The notes: generated by a model not told the origin, from the sequence alone. DNA of 64,000 nucleotides from Microbacterium esteraromaticum (GCF_028747645.1 NZ_CP118100.1:2356001-2420000), one strand, 5' to 3'; numbered from the stretch's first letter, positions 1 through 13,882 are shown. A program made the numbers and translations.

Positions 1-458
1 AGGCGCACCAGGCGTGCCTCGGTGTCGACGTCGAGCCCGTAGCCGCTCTTGATCTCGACGGTCGTGGTGCCCTGCGCGAGCATCTCGTCGAGGAACCCGC
101 GCAGTCGCGTGCGCAGGTCGTCGTCGGATGCCGCGCGCGTAGCCGCCACCGTCGATCGGATGCCTCCGGCGGCGTACTTCTGCCCGGCCATGCGCGCTTC
201 GAACTCGGCGGCGCGATCCCCGCCGAAGACGATGTGGCTGTGGCTGTCGACGAATCCGGGGATGAGCGCCCGGCCTCGGGCATCCACTTCCAGATATCCC
301 TCGGGTGCCGTGGGAACCGCGTCGGCCGCGCCGACCCACTCGATGCGGCCGTGGTCGATGAGCACGGCGGCGTCGCGCATGGTTCCGGTCGCCGTCCCAT
401 CGAGCGCCGGGTCGTTGGTCGTCAGCTCCCCGATGTTGGTGATCAGCGTCCTCGTCAT
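1..458 (-). CDS. hutI: Imidazolonepropionase HutI (N-terminal part; runs off the left edge)
   Basis: Cytosolic metal-dependent amidohydrolase of histidine degradation; it opens 4-imidazolone-5-propionate to N-formimino-L-glutamate. About 152 residues are present, starting [12 protein letters not shown]. The amidohydrolase metal motif is visible ([14 protein letters not shown], HxH), and the strand '[12 protein letters not shown]' is typical of HutI. The ATG at 458 has GAGAGAGGATG a few bases upstream as a ribosome site. It follows hutU on the same strand after 120 bp that hold a long inverted repeat. The C-terminal two thirds lie outside the window, so integrity cannot be judged. Confidence 0.93.
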   Translation of the reverse strand, partial: MTRTLITNIGELTTNDPALDGTATGTMRDAAVLIDHGRIEWVGAADAVPTAPEGYLEVDARGRALIPGFVDSHSHIVFGGDRAAEFEARMAGQKYAAGGIRSTVAATRAASDDDLRTRLRGFLDEMLAQGTTTVEIKSGYGLDVDTEARLVR

Positions 459-489
459 CAGCATCCTCTCTCCCTCTCCCCTCTCCCCA

Positions 490-555
490 CCCACGAGGGG
501 TCAAATTCTGTCGGGTTCGCGCGGTGTGACGCGACGTTTCTTGACCCCTCGTGGG
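490..555. repeat. 15-bp perfect inverted repeat between hutU and hutI
   Basis: The arms CCCACGAGGGGTCAA (490-504) and TTGACCCCTCGTGGG (541-555) are exact reverse complements, separated by 36 bp. The element fills about half of the hutU-hutI intergenic gap and could form a strong hairpin in the hut mRNA on either strand. There is no T-run, so a simple intrinsic terminator is not obvious. It could be a dispersed REP/MITE-like element, an mRNA processing or stabilising hairpin, or a partial terminator that lowers hutI expression. I see no second copy in this window. Confidence 0.75.
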
Positions 556-578
556 GAGGGTACGCGAGTGCGGGGCGA

Positions 579-2237
579 CTACAGGCCCATCGGAATGTTC
601 AGGCCGCGCTCGCGGGCGATATCACGGGCGTGTTCGTACCCGGCGTCCACGTGCCGCATGACACCGGTACCCGGGTCATTGGTCAGCACGCGCTCCAGCT
701 TCTGCGCGGCCAGTTCGCTGCCGTCGGCGACGGTCACCTGCCCGGCGTGGATCGACCGGCCGATGCCGACGCCACCGCCGTGGTGCAGCGACACCCAGCT
801 CGCCCCGGACGCCGTGTTCAGCAGCGCATTCAGCAGGGGCCAGTCGGCGATGGCATCCGATCCGTCCTTCATCGCCTCGGTCTCACGGTAGGGCGACGCG
901 ACCGATCCCGAGTCGAGGTGGTCGCGGCCGATCACGATCGGCGCCGAGAGCTCGCCCGAGGCGACCATCTCGTTGAACTTCAGACCCGCCAGGTGGCGCT
1001 CCTTGTACCCGAGCCAGCAGATGCGCGCAGGCAGACCCTCGAAGTGCACCTTCTCGCCGGCCTTGTCCAGCCAGCGGTGCAGCGCAGCGTCTTCGGGGAA
1101 CAGCTCGGCGATCGCCCGGTCGGTCTTATAGATGTCCTGAGGGTCGCCCGACAGCGCAGCCCAGCGGAACGGTCCGCGCCCCTCCTCGAACTGCGGGCGG
1201 ATGTACGCCGGCACGAACCCGGGGAACTCGAACGCCCGGTCGAATCCGCCCAGCTTCGCCTCGGCACGAATGGAGTTGCCGTAGTCGAACACGGCCGCAC
1301 CTGCGTCCTGGAATGCGACCATCGCGGCCACGTGCGCGGCCATCGACTCACGGGAGCGGCGGGTGAACGCCTCTGGGTCGCGTTCGGCCTCGGCCTTCCA
1401 ATCAGCGAACGCGATGCCCAGCGGCAGGTAGGCAAGCGGGTCGTGCGCACTGGTCTGGTCGGTGACGACATCGATCGGCACGCCGCGCGAACGCAGTTCG
1501 GGGAACACCTCGGCCGCATTGCCGACCACGCCCACCGAGAGGGCCTCGCCGGCCTCCTTGGCGGCGACGACGCGCTCGATGGCCGCATCGAGATCGGTGG
1601 TGTACTCGTCCAGATAGCCGTGCGCCACGCGACGCTCAAGACGCGACTCGTCGACGTCGACGATCAGCACCGCACCCTCGTTGAGGGTGACGGCCAGCGG
1701 CTGCGCACCGCCCATGCCGCCGGCACCGCCGGTGAGGGTGAGCGTGCCCTTGAGCGAGTCCCGGCCCAGCGAGCGGGCAACCGCGGCGAAGGTCTCGTAG
1801 GTGCCTTGCAGGATGCCCTGGGTGCCGATGTAGATCCACGACCCGGCCGTCATCTGCCCGTACATCGTCAGTCCGAGTGCTTCCAGGCGACGGAACTCGG
1901 GCCAGGTCGCCCAGTCGCCGACGAGGTTCGAGTTGGCGATCAGCACCCGCGGCGCCCACTCGTGTGTGCGGAACACGCCAACGGGCTTGCCGGACTGCAC
2001 CAGCAACGTCTCATCGGGTTCGAGCTCGTCGAGGGTGCGCACGATCGCGTCGTACGCCTCCCAGCTGCGGGCGGCTCGGCCGGTCCCGCCGTAGACGACG
2101 AGATCCTCGGGATGCTCGGCAACTTCGGGGTCGAGGTTGTTCATCAGCATCCGCTTGGCGGCCTCGGCGCCCCATGTCTTGGCGGTGCGCTCGTTGCCGC
2201 GCGCGGCACGGACGGTACGGGTGGTGGTGTCAGACAT
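579..2237 (-). CDS. hutU: Urocanate hydratase (urocanase)
   Basis: NAD-dependent cytosolic enzyme that hydrates urocanate to 4-imidazolone-5-propionate, the second step of histidine breakdown. 552 residues, the normal family length. Recognisable segments are the dinucleotide-binding '[16 protein letters not shown]', '[13 protein letters not shown]', and the C-terminal urocanase signature '[13 protein letters not shown]'. The start chosen is the ATG at 2237, because AAGGAG sits 7 nt upstream; an in-frame ATG at 2243 is too close to that site. The start overlaps the hutH stop by 8 nt (ATGTCTGA), implying translational coupling. Confidence 0.96.
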   Translation of the reverse strand: MSDTTTRTVRAARGNERTAKTWGAEAAKRMLMNNLDPEVAEHPEDLVVYGGTGRAARSWEAYDAIVRTLDELEPDETLLVQSGKPVGVFRTHEWAPRVLIANSNLVGDWATWPEFRRLEALGLTMYGQMTAGSWIYIGTQGILQGTYETFAAVARSLGRDSLKGTLTLTGGAGGMGGAQPLAVTLNEGAVLIVDVDESRLERRVAHGYLDEYTTDLDAAIERVVAAKEAGEALSVGVVGNAAEVFPELRSRGVPIDVVTDQTSAHDPLAYLPLGIAFADWKAEAERDPEAFTRRSRESMAAHVAAMVAFQDAGAAVFDYGNSIRAEAKLGGFDRAFEFPGFVPAYIRPQFEEGRGPFRWAALSGDPQDIYKTDRAIAELFPEDAALHRWLDKAGEKVHFEGLPARICWLGYKERHLAGLKFNEMVASGELSAPIVIGRDHLDSGSVASPYRETEAMKDGSDAIADWPLLNALLNTASGASWVSLHHGGGVGIGRSIHAGQVTVADGSELAAQKLERVLTNDPGTGVMRHVDAGYEHARDIARERGLNIPMGL

Positions 2238-3771
2238 CGGCATGCTCCTTCGCAGTGCGGGCGACCGCGCCCGAGCGCACGAGCTCGGTGACGGCCTCCA
2301 TGTCGGGTGAGAGGAAGTGGTCGGGCCCGGGACCGGCGGCGACCGTGCGCACGAGATCCCGCACGGCGCCCGTGGCGGGCCCCGCTTGCAGGGGCGCACG
2401 CAGATCGAGCGCGCGGGCGCCGGTGATGAGTTCGATCGCGAGCACCCTCGCGAGCCCGTCGATGGCGCGGCGCAGCTTGCGCGCACCCGCCCAGCCCATC
2501 GACACGTGGTCCTCCTGCATGGCCGACGACGGGATCGAGTCGACGGATGCGGGAACGGCGAGCCTCTTCAGCTCGGAGACGATTCCGGCAGCGGCGTACT
2601 GCGCGATCATCAGCCCCGAGTCGACGCCCACTTCGTGAGCGAGGAAGGGCGGCAGCCCGTGGCTGCGCGCCGGGTCGAGCGCGCGATCGGTGCGCCGTTC
2701 CGAGATCGAGGCGAGGTCGGCCACCGAGATGGCCAGGAAGTCGAGCACCGCGGCGACCGGTGCGCCGTGGAAGTTGCCGTTCGAGGCGATGCGCCCGTCG
2801 GTGGTCACGACGGGGTTGTCGACGACGGATGCCAGTTCGCGCTCACCGATCAGAGCGGCGTGCGCCATGGTGTCGCGCACGGCGCCGTGCACCTGCGGCG
2901 AGCACCGCAACGAGTATGCGTCCTGCACGCGGCCGTCCTCGGGGCCCTTGTGCGAGTGGACGATCGGCGAGTCCCCCAGGAACGCACGCAGGTTGGCCGC
3001 GCTGGCGGCCTGTCCGAGCTGCGGTCGCAGCGCCATGAGGTCGGTGGCGAACACGGCATCCGTGCCCAGCTGCGACTCGATCGACATGGCGGCCGCGAGG
3101 TCGGCGGTGGTCACGAGAGTCTCGAGGTCGTGCAGCGCCAGCAGCAGCATGCCCAGCATCCCGTCGGTGCCGTTGATGAGGGCGAGACCTTCCTTTTCGA
3201 CGAGCACGAGCGGCTCAATGGATGCTGCCGACAGGGCATCCGCCGCGGGCATCAGCTCACCGTGCGCATCCCGCACATCGCCCTCGCCCATCGCGGCCAG
3301 CGCGACATGGGCGAGCGGCGCGAGGTCGCCGGAACACCCCAGCGAACCGTACTCGCGCACGACCGGCGTGATGCCGGCGTTGAGCATCGCGGAGTACGTG
3401 TCGACGACAACCGGGCGCACGCCGGTGTGGCCGGATGCGAGCGTCTGCAGCCGCAGCAGCTGCAGTGCGCGCACCACCTCGGTCTCGACCTCGGCACCCG
3501 TACCTGCGGCGTGCGAGCGGATCAGACTCGCCTGCAGCTGACGACGGCGCTCCGGGGCGATGAAGGTCGTCGCGAGCGCACCGAAACCGCTGGACACGCC
3601 GTAGTGCGGATGCGGGTCGGCGGCCCGGTCATCGATCACGGCACGGGCAGCGGCGACGCGCGCTCGCACGCCGTCACTGATCTCAACGGGTGCGCCGCCG
3701 CGCGCAACGGAGACGACCTGTGCGGGTGCAAGCGGCGCATCGCCGATGATGACGGAGGAAGAAGACTGCAT
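2230..3771 (-). CDS. hutH: Histidine ammonia-lyase
   Basis: Deaminates L-histidine to urocanate, the committed step of the hut pathway; cytosolic homotetramer in this family. 513 residues, usual length. The MIO prosthetic group forms from a tripeptide in '[16 protein letters not shown]'; here it reads Cys-Ser-Gly instead of the commoner Ala-Ser-Gly, a variant the family signature tolerates. The start is the ATG at 3771 ([10 protein letters not shown]); the upstream extension of the frame has no family similarity and runs into the promoter. It is the first gene of hutH-hutU-hutI, divergent from an IclR-type regulator 51 bp away, which probably controls it. Confidence 0.96.
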   Translation of the reverse strand: MQSSSSVIIGDAPLAPAQVVSVARGGAPVEISDGVRARVAAARAVIDDRAADPHPHYGVSSGFGALATTFIAPERRRQLQASLIRSHAAGTGAEVETEVVRALQLLRLQTLASGHTGVRPVVVDTYSAMLNAGITPVVREYGSLGCSGDLAPLAHVALAAMGEGDVRDAHGELMPAADALSAASIEPLVLVEKEGLALINGTDGMLGMLLLALHDLETLVTTADLAAAMSIESQLGTDAVFATDLMALRPQLGQAASAANLRAFLGDSPIVHSHKGPEDGRVQDAYSLRCSPQVHGAVRDTMAHAALIGERELASVVDNPVVTTDGRIASNGNFHGAPVAAVLDFLAISVADLASISERRTDRALDPARSHGLPPFLAHEVGVDSGLMIAQYAAAGIVSELKRLAVPASVDSIPSSAMQEDHVSMGWAGARKLRRAIDGLARVLAIELITGARALDLRAPLQAGPATGAVRDLVRTVAAGPGPDHFLSPDMEAVTELVRSGAVARTAKEHADV

Positions 3772-3822
3772 GTATCGATTCCACCCGCTCGGCGCCACGA
3801 ACGGGTGCTGCGGTGAGAGACT

Positions 3823-4611
3823 GTGTCTGTGATCCCAGACAACAGCGACACCCACCGACCTCAGGTGCCGGCGGCGGATCAGACGTTGCGCATCCTGCGC
3901 CATCTGGCGCGACGGCCTGCACCGGTCGCGGCTTCGTCGCTAGCCCGGGATCTCGGCATTCCACGGTCGACCATCTATCACCTGCTCGCGACTCTCGAAA
4001 CGCACGGCTTCGTCGTGCACCTCCCCCAGGATCGACGCTGGGGTCTCGGGACGAGCGCGTTCGAGCTCGCCGGTGGCTACGCGCGACAGGAGCCGCTCGC
4101 GCGGCTGGGAAGGCCCGTGATCGCGGCCCTCGCCGACCAGGTGGGCGAGAGCGCCCACCTGGCGGTGATGAGTGGACGCGACGTGCTGTACATCGTCGAG
4201 GAACGCGCGGCTCGACGCCCCGCTCTCGTCACCGACGTCGGCGTGCGGCTGCCGGCCCACCTCACCGCAACCGGGCGCGCGATGCTCAGCATGCTGCCTC
4301 AGAGTCAGGTACGTGCGCTCTACCCCGATGCCGCGGCGTTCACCGACCGTACCGGGCACGGGCCGGCGCGACCGTCGGAGTTGCGCGAGGTGCTGCGAGA
4401 AGCGCGGACGACAGGCATCGCATCAGAGGACGGCGAGGTGACGCCGGAGTTCCGTTCGGTGGCGGTCGCCGTGCGAGACCACGCGGGGTGGCCCGCGGCG
4501 GCCGTCGCCGTCACGTGGGAACAGCGCAGAGATCCGAAGACGGCGGATGCTGTCCGCGCCGCGGCGCGCACGCTGGAAAAGCACCTCGGATACAGCAAAA
4601 GCCGCGCGTAA
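3823..4611 (+). CDS. IclR-family transcriptional regulator, probable hut regulator
   Basis: 262-residue DNA-binding regulator. The N-terminal winged helix-turn-helix (about residues 18-75; 'LARDLGIPRSTIYHLLATLE') is followed by an IclR effector domain (about 85-250; 'ESAHLAVMSGRDVLYIVEE', 'RLPAHLTATGRAMLSML'). It starts at GTG 3823; a second GTG lies two codons downstream. Only 51 bp separate it from the divergent hutH, so the shared promoter is the likely operator region. Function as the histidine-utilisation regulator is inferred from position; the ligand (urocanate would be the usual guess) cannot be read from sequence. Confidence 0.88.
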   Translation: MSVIPDNSDTHRPQVPAADQTLRILRHLARRPAPVAASSLARDLGIPRSTIYHLLATLETHGFVVHLPQDRRWGLGTSAFELAGGYARQEPLARLGRPVIAALADQVGESAHLAVMSGRDVLYIVEERAARRPALVTDVGVRLPAHLTATGRAMLSMLPQSQVRALYPDAAAFTDRTGHGPARPSELREVLREARTTGIASEDGEVTPEFRSVAVAVRDHAGWPAAAVAVTWEQRRDPKTADAVRAAARTLEKHLGYSKSRA

Positions 4612-4645
4612 GCCGCGCGGCCTTTGAGTCGTTGTCGTGTTAACG

Positions 4646-4679
4646 CGAAAGAACCACCCAGCGTTGGGTGGCTCTTTCG
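4646..4679. terminator. Terminator shared by the rRNA operon (-) and the IclR gene (+)
   Basis: Stem CGAAAGAACCACCCA (4646-4660), loop GCGT, stem TGGGTGGCTCTTTCG (4665-4679), 15 bp with one mismatch. It lies just past the 5S rRNA 3' end on the minus strand and 35 bp after the regulator stop on the plus strand, where TTTAAAA follows. It can serve both converging transcripts. Confidence 0.85.
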
Positions 4680-4691
4680 TTTAAAAGGAGT

Positions 4692-4808
4692 CCGGCGGTG
4701 TCCTACTCTCCCACAGGGTCCCCCCTGCAGTACCATCGGCGCTGTGAGGCTTAGCTTCCGGGTTCGGAATGTGACCGGGCGTTTCCCTCACGCTATGGCC
4801 GCCGTAAC
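4692..4808 (-). rRNA. rrf: 5S ribosomal RNA
   Basis: About 117 nt. The minus-strand sequence begins GTTACGGCGGCC and contains the conserved 'CCCGGTCACATTCCGAACC' and 'GGGAGAGTAGGACACCGCC' blocks; the ends can pair as the terminal stem. Third gene of the operon, about 110 bp after the 23S gene. Ends are estimated to within a few bases. Confidence 0.93.
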
Positions 4809-4916
4809 ACTATTGACATGTGTCGGCAACACACTCGTGGGTGTGTTGTTTGGTTCCGACCGTACGTCGAGAACCACAAAGTGGACGCGTTCATCTTTGG
4901 AAAGAATTGGTGTTAT

Positions 4917-9908
<4,992 letters not shown>

Positions 9909-10172
9909 AAAAAACGATGCATACCCACCCACCGGGAAAACGGCGAACAGGCAGCGAGTTCAATCATGACCAAAAAACGAACATCATTGCTGACATTCAC
10001 ATATAATTTGATCCAAAGGAATTCTCAACCAGCCAAAAAGACTGGACGAGGATAATTTGGCATTTGACAAGTGCACGCTGTTGAGTTCTCAAGGATCGGA
10101 CGCACCCACACACCAACCAACAAAGGCCAGACGCGCAAGGCAACTTCACAATCATAATCATCCCGACCCGAC
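9909..10172 (-). other. rRNA operon leader
   Basis: Transcribed leader between the promoter and 16S rRNA. It is AT-richer than its surroundings. It contains the boxA-like 'CTTGAGAACTCAACAGCG' on the minus strand (about 10076-10093), matching the element in the 16S-23S spacer. No coding capacity is apparent. Confidence 0.65.
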
Positions 10173-10178
10173 TGTCAA
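10151..10178 (-). promoter_or_regulatory. rRNA operon promoter
   Basis: On the minus strand TTGACA (10178-10173) and TATGAT (10156-10151) are separated by 16 bp, a near-consensus housekeeping promoter, placed about 240 bp upstream of the 16S 5' end. The next 270 bp upstream, to the tRNA-Ala gene, have no gene I can support. Confidence 0.75.
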
Positions 10179-10417
10179 ATTGACTCCGGGCGGAACCGTC
10201 ACGCTCTCCGACACGGGGCCGTTCATCAGAGGATGACTTGGAGGTGACTTGTTCGCTACTTGGAGGGGAGCTGAGCCCGGAGGCTTTCCGCTCAACCGCT
10301 TGGGGCGAACAAGTAATAATTTACGTGGATCCGTCCATCCCGGCAAATCACCCCCGCACCCGGGCGTGTCGCGCTCTCCCCCGTGAGCCGGCGCTCTGCA
10401 GCCAGGCGCTCCGATAC

Positions 10418-10466
10418 AACGAAGAGGGCCCTCCCCGCGCTGAGCGTGGGGAGGGCCCTCTTCGTT
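10418..10466 (-). terminator. Terminator after tRNA-Ala
   Basis: Perfect 19-bp stem: AACGAAGAGGGCCCTCCCC (10418-10436) with its reverse complement at 10448-10466, loop of 11 nt. It starts a few bases after the tRNA-Ala 3' end on the minus strand. Confidence 0.85.
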
Positions 10467-10469
10467 CTG

Positions 10470-10542
10470 TGGACCTAAGGGGATTCGAACCCCTGACCTC
10501 CTCGATGCGAACGAGGCGCGCTACCAACTGCGCCATAGGCCC
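10470..10542 (-). tRNA. tRNA-Ala(CGC)
   Basis: 73 nt cloverleaf on the minus strand. Acceptor GGGCCTA pairs with TAGGTCC (one G-U), the discriminator is A, and the anticodon stem CCTCG/CGAGG encloses loop TTCGCAT with anticodon CGC (reads GCG). T-loop GGTTCGAATCC is present. CCA is not encoded. Confidence 0.96.
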
Positions 10543-10568
10543 GTGAACTCAGTCAGAATATCACGCGT

Positions 10569-11429
10569 TCAGCCTGCGGATCGACGAGCGAGCAGTTCGC
10601 GCACGTGCGCCTCGATCTCAGCGTCATCGATCACACCCATGCGCGCGTACGGCGACTCCGCCTCAACACGTGCTGCGGGTAGCTCGGTGGGTGCCGGCGG
10701 TGCGATCTCCTCCGCCCGGCGGCGCAGCTCCTCGCGCTGAGCCGAACGACGGCGTTCATCCTGGGCATCCGCCTCGGCCCGAGCGCTCTGCGCACGTGAG
10801 CCGGCGACGGTGACCATCGGCTGCGGCAGCGGGCGCGGCGTCCAGTAGGCGGGGCCCTGGTCGTGAAGCGGCGGCGACACGCGTTCCGCATCCGCGGTGA
10901 CGATCTGCGGGCGCGCGCGGCGCGCCGCACGGCGGGCGACGCGCGCCATGCGGGCCAGCACGGTGACACCGAGAACCATGAGTGCCAGTCCGCTGGCTGC
11001 CGCCAGCCAAGAGCCGTTCGTCATGAGCGGCCAGATCCCCAGGGCCAGAAGCGTCAGTCCGAGCACCAGCATGCTGCTCGCCGCCAGACGCACACGTCGG
11101 CGCGCACGCGCCTGCCGGACGAGTGGATCCTGTCGCGCCGCCGCGAGCTCCTGACGAAGCATCTCCAGACGCGCGTTCTCTTTCTCTGCCTGCACGCGCT
11201 TGGCCAGCTTCTGCTGTGCGTGGGCGGTGCGGGCGGTCAGCTCGAGGCGGACTTCTTCGGGAGTCTCGCTGGTCTCGGCGAGCACACGCAGCGCCTGATT
11301 GAGACGCACCGCATTGCGCTCGGCCGCGTAGTACTGATGACGGCCCCGCCAACTCGGCAGGAAGTACAGCGCCCAGAGCAGCACCGCGACCAGTACGATC
11401 ACGCCCCCACTCAGCACCGGCCCGTCCAT
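10569..11429 (-). CDS. Membrane protein with coiled-coil-like middle, function unknown
   Basis: 286 residues from the ATG at 11429 (MDGPVLSGGV); a GTG nine bases upstream is an alternative. One N-terminal transmembrane segment (about residues 6-24, 'VIVLVAVLLWALYFLP') is followed by a charged helical stretch rich in E, R, A and Q (about 35-110), two further hydrophobic segments (about 115-160), and a charged, Arg/Glu/Ala-rich C-terminal tail ending in a short amphipathic helix. I do not recognise the family. It lies downstream of the GNAT gene on the same strand and just upstream of tRNA-Ala; no operon logic suggests a function. Confidence 0.75.
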   Translation of the reverse strand: MDGPVLSGGVIVLVAVLLWALYFLPSWRGRHQYYAAERNAVRLNQALRVLAETSETPEEVRLELTARTAHAQQKLAKRVQAEKENARLEMLRQELAAARQDPLVRQARARRRVRLAASSMLVLGLTLLALGIWPLMTNGSWLAAASGLALMVLGVTVLARMARVARRAARRARPQIVTADAERVSPPLHDQGPAYWTPRPLPQPMVTVAGSRAQSARAEADAQDERRRSAQREELRRRAEEIAPPAPTELPAARVEAESPYARMGVIDDAEIEAHVRELLARRSAG

Positions 11430-11495
11430 ACAGACCACGGTAGGCGACCAGCCGCAGGCCAGCCCAACTTTCGATCGCGTGTCGTCACGACATGC

Positions 11496-12137
11496 TCAGA
11501 TGTGCGGGAGATCCCCAGGTGCGATCATCGCGGCCGACTCCGGAGCGTCTCCGGCCACCCAGCGCGCCAGCACGCCACGGGGCACGTCCTCGCGCGTCAG
11601 CGCGAACGCGTAATGGTCGCGCCAATCGCCGTCGATGTGGATGTACCGGCGCCGCAGACCCTCGTATCGGAAGCCGAGTTTCTGCACGACCCGCAGGCTC
11701 GCCACATTCTCCGGTCGGATGCAGATCTCCATGCGGTGCAAGCCGTACTGCTCGAACGCGGCGTCCGTCGCCAGGGCGACCGCTGTCGGCGTGATGCCGC
11801 GGCCCGCGAAGCGCTCGCTCACCCAGTACCCGATCGTCGCCGAGGCCAACGAGCCGCGCGCAACGCCCCAGATGTTGAGCTGCCCGGCGATCTCACCGCC
11901 GTACTCCATCACGAACGGATAGCCCCCACCGTCGCGGTACTGCTGGAGCAGGCGGCGGATGCTGACACGCATGTCGAAAGTGGCGACGCCGCCGGGGATC
12001 GTCGCCTCCCACGGCTGCAGCCAGGAGCGATTGGCGAGCAACTCCCGCTGCAGTGTGCGGGCGTCGCGCACGCGCACCAGGCGCAACGCAACGCGGTCGT
12101 ACTGCAGGGCGGGCAGCGGTTCCGAGGGGAGGATCAT
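11496..12137 (-). CDS. GNAT acetyltransferase, RimJ/RimL-like
   Basis: 213-residue cytosolic N-acetyltransferase of the RimJ type that transfers acetyl from acetyl-CoA to an amino group. The core includes 'ATIGYWVSERFAGRGITPTA' (the acetyl-CoA pyrophosphate loop R/Q-x-x-G-x-G/A region), 'HRMEICIRPENVASLRV' and 'KLGFRYEGLRRRYIHIDG', which are standard RimJ-like segments. Target (ribosomal protein or other) cannot be told. ATG at 12137 is preceded by GAGGGGAGG. It diverges from the folate gene at 12281. Confidence 0.9.
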   Translation of the reverse strand: MILPSEPLPALQYDRVALRLVRVRDARTLQRELLANRSWLQPWEATIPGGVATFDMRVSIRRLLQQYRDGGGYPFVMEYGGEIAGQLNIWGVARGSLASATIGYWVSERFAGRGITPTAVALATDAAFEQYGLHRMEICIRPENVASLRVVQKLGFRYEGLRRRYIHIDGDWRDHYAFALTREDVPRGVLARWVAGDAPESAAMIAPGDLPHI

Positions 12138-12280
12138 CGTCGGACGCCTACCGCGTTCCCGATCCCGACGTGGGAACGACCGCCGTCATCTTCGCCATGC
12201 GGCTCAGCATAGCCGCGCTGTCGCGCGGATCCTCGGAGAAGGCGGATGCCCCCGACGCACGTGCCCGTATGCTCGATGCC

Positions 12281-12877
12281 ATGTCGAGCGAAGCAGAACA
12301 GCACAAGAGGGCCCTGCGCGCCGAACTGCGCGAGCGCCGCCAGCTCCTCTCCGACGCGCAACGCGAGGACGCCGCTACCGGCCTTGCCGCGCAACTGGAT
12401 GCGCTGCTGGCCGCGCACGATGCGCAGTCCGTCTCGTGCTACCTCTCCACCGTCAGCGAGCCCAGCACGGCGGTGTTCCTGCAGGGGGCGCTCGAAAGAG
12501 GCATCCGTGTGCTGCTCCCCATCACCCGGGCCGACGGCCTGCTGGACTGGGCCGTCGCCGGCGATGCCAACGACGTCACCGAGGGGCTCTTCGGGCTGCT
12601 CGAGCCGACCGGCGAGGTGCTGGGCCCGATCGCCGTCGGCGACGTGGACCTGATGCTCATCCCCGCAGCCGCCGTCGACCGCGACGGCACCCGGTTGGGC
12701 TGGGGGCGCGGCTACTTCGACAAGACGCTCGGGTCGATGGAGAAATGCCCGCCCGTCTACGCGGTCATCTATGATTCGGAAGTACTCGATTCGCTGCCGC
12801 GCGAGATGCACGATCAGCCGGTGGACGGCGTCGTCACCCCGACGCAGACCATCACGTTCTCCCCTGCGCGCAACTGA
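12281..12877 (+). CDS. 5-formyltetrahydrofolate cyclo-ligase
   Basis: Converts 5-formyl-THF to 5,10-methenyl-THF with ATP. 198 residues. The family's C-terminal glycine-rich substrate/ATP loop 'DRDGTRLGWGRGYFDKTL' and 'PAAAVD' are present. A TATGCT -10 box (12268-12273) lies 7 nt before the ATG at 12281, so the message is probably leaderless and this start is preferred over the in-frame ATG at 12269. The FmdB-like and mscL genes follow closely on the same strand. Confidence 0.93.
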   Translation: MSSEAEQHKRALRAELRERRQLLSDAQREDAATGLAAQLDALLAAHDAQSVSCYLSTVSEPSTAVFLQGALERGIRVLLPITRADGLLDWAVAGDANDVTEGLFGLLEPTGEVLGPIAVGDVDLMLIPAAAVDRDGTRLGWGRGYFDKTLGSMEKCPPVYAVIYDSEVLDSLPREMHDQPVDGVVTPTQTITFSPARN

Positions 12878-12888
12878 CAGGGAGCCCC

Positions 12889-13155
12889 ATGCCCACCTAT
12901 GCCTACGCCTGCACCGCATGCGAGCACCGTTTCGACGCGGTGCAGAGCTTCTCAGACGACGCGCTCACCATCTGCCCCGAGTGCGGTGGTGCCTTGCGCA
13001 AACAGTACGGTTCGATCGGCGTGACGTTCAACGGTGCGGGGTTCTACCGCACCGACTCGCGGGGAAATGCTCCCGCTGCGAAGGCCGATCAGGCATCATC
13101 GAAGTCGGCTTCTTCGAGCAGTGCCGCTCCCGCGGCCTCGAAGAGCACCGCATAG
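12889..13155 (+). CDS. FmdB-family zinc-ribbon protein
   Basis: 88 residues. The N-terminal zinc ribbon has paired cysteines 'YACTACEHRF' and 'TICPECGGAL', a pattern of the FmdB/putative regulatory protein family. The C-terminal 25 residues are Ala/Ser/Lys-rich and look disordered. The start ATG has CAGGGAG upstream. It sits 11 bp after the cyclo-ligase stop and 41 bp before mscL, a common actinobacterial arrangement. Biochemical role is not established for this family. Confidence 0.88.
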   Translation: MPTYAYACTACEHRFDAVQSFSDDALTICPECGGALRKQYGSIGVTFNGAGFYRTDSRGNAPAAKADQASSKSASSSSAAPAASKSTA

Positions 13156-13196
13156 GCCTCGCGCACCCGGCCCAGGTCTCACACACAGGGGGAATC

Positions 13197-13607
13197 ATGA
13201 TCCAGGGTTTCAAAGAGTTCATCACCAAGGGCAACGTCATCGACCTGGCCGTCGCGGTCGTCATCGGTGGCGCCTTCACCGCGATCGTCAACGCCGTCGT
13301 CTCGGCGATCATCACCCCGCTGGTCGAGCTATTCTTCCAGGCGGATGAGGCCGGCAAAGTCGGTTGGACCGTCACCGGGCTCTACGGTCAGCCAGTCACG
13401 TTCCCGATCGGTGAGCTCATCTCGGCGGTCATCAGCTTCATCGCCGTCGCGATCGTGGTGTACTTCGTCTTCGTCGTGCCGATGAACAAGTACAAGGAGC
13501 GCCAGGCGGCGAAGAACCCCGCTGTTGAGGAAGAGACCCTCCCGACCGAGCAGGAGCTGCTCATCGAGATCCGCGACGCCCTGCGCCGCCACAACGCCGA
13601 CGACTGA
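13197..13607 (+). CDS. mscL: Large-conductance mechanosensitive channel
   Basis: Homopentameric inner-membrane channel that opens under membrane tension to relieve osmotic downshock. 136 residues, usual length. It shows the amphipathic N-terminus 'MIQGFKEFITKGNVIDLAVA', TM1 'AVVIGGAFTAIVNAVVSAI', a periplasmic-type loop, TM2 'ELISAVISFIAVAIVVYFVF', and a charged C-terminal helix bundle. The start ATG has AGGGGGAATC upstream. A strong terminator follows. Confidence 0.95.
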   Translation: MIQGFKEFITKGNVIDLAVAVVIGGAFTAIVNAVVSAIITPLVELFFQADEAGKVGWTVTGLYGQPVTFPIGELISAVISFIAVAIVVYFVFVVPMNKYKERQAAKNPAVEEETLPTEQELLIEIRDALRRHNADD

Positions 13608-13619
13608 ACGAACCGTCCG

Positions 13620-13654
13620 CGAACGCCCCGCTCCTTCTCGGTGCGGGGCGTTCG
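13620..13654 (+). terminator. Terminator after mscL
   Basis: Perfect 12-bp stem CGAACGCCCCGC (13620-13631) with its complement at 13643-13654, 11-nt loop, followed by TCGTTCC. It is also able to act on the minus strand for the converging small gene. Confidence 0.8.
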
Positions 13655-13702
13655 TCGTTCCGGCACACGGTTGTGGCAGGTCCGTCCCGCGAGACAGCCT
13701 GC

Positions 13703-13882
13703 TCAGTAATGCGGAGGGACGTCGCGCAGCATCCGCTCGTCATTGGGTCCGCTCGCGCCCTTCGGCGCGGCGGTGCGCTCGCTCGGGGTGTGAGGCTCGC
13801 TCGTCGCCCCCTCGACCGCGGTCAGTTTCGCGCGACGCGCGCCCGCGACGCGCACGATGCGCTGGCGCGGCTGGTCAGTCAT
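13703..13882 (-). CDS. Small conserved-looking protein of 59 residues, function unknown
   Basis: Starts MTDQPRQRIVRVAGARRAKL and ends GPNDERMLRDVPPHY. The N-terminus is basic, the middle is Pro/Ala/Thr-rich, and the C-terminal 'NDERMLRDVPPHY' looks like a structured, possibly conserved tail. Its ATG (13882) overlaps the stop of the large upstream gene by 8 nt (ATGACTGA), so it is translationally coupled to that protein and may work with it. A longer frame starting at 13915 lies inside the upstream gene and is not preferred. Confidence 0.7.
   Translation of the reverse strand: MTDQPRQRIVRVAGARRAKLTAVEGATSEPHTPSERTAAPKGASGPNDERMLRDVPPHY

Noticed and set aside
234-2291. Long plus-strand open frame over hutI/hutU
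   Set aside because: The minus strand encodes clear hutU and hutI; the plus frame is a high-GC antisense shadow with no motif.
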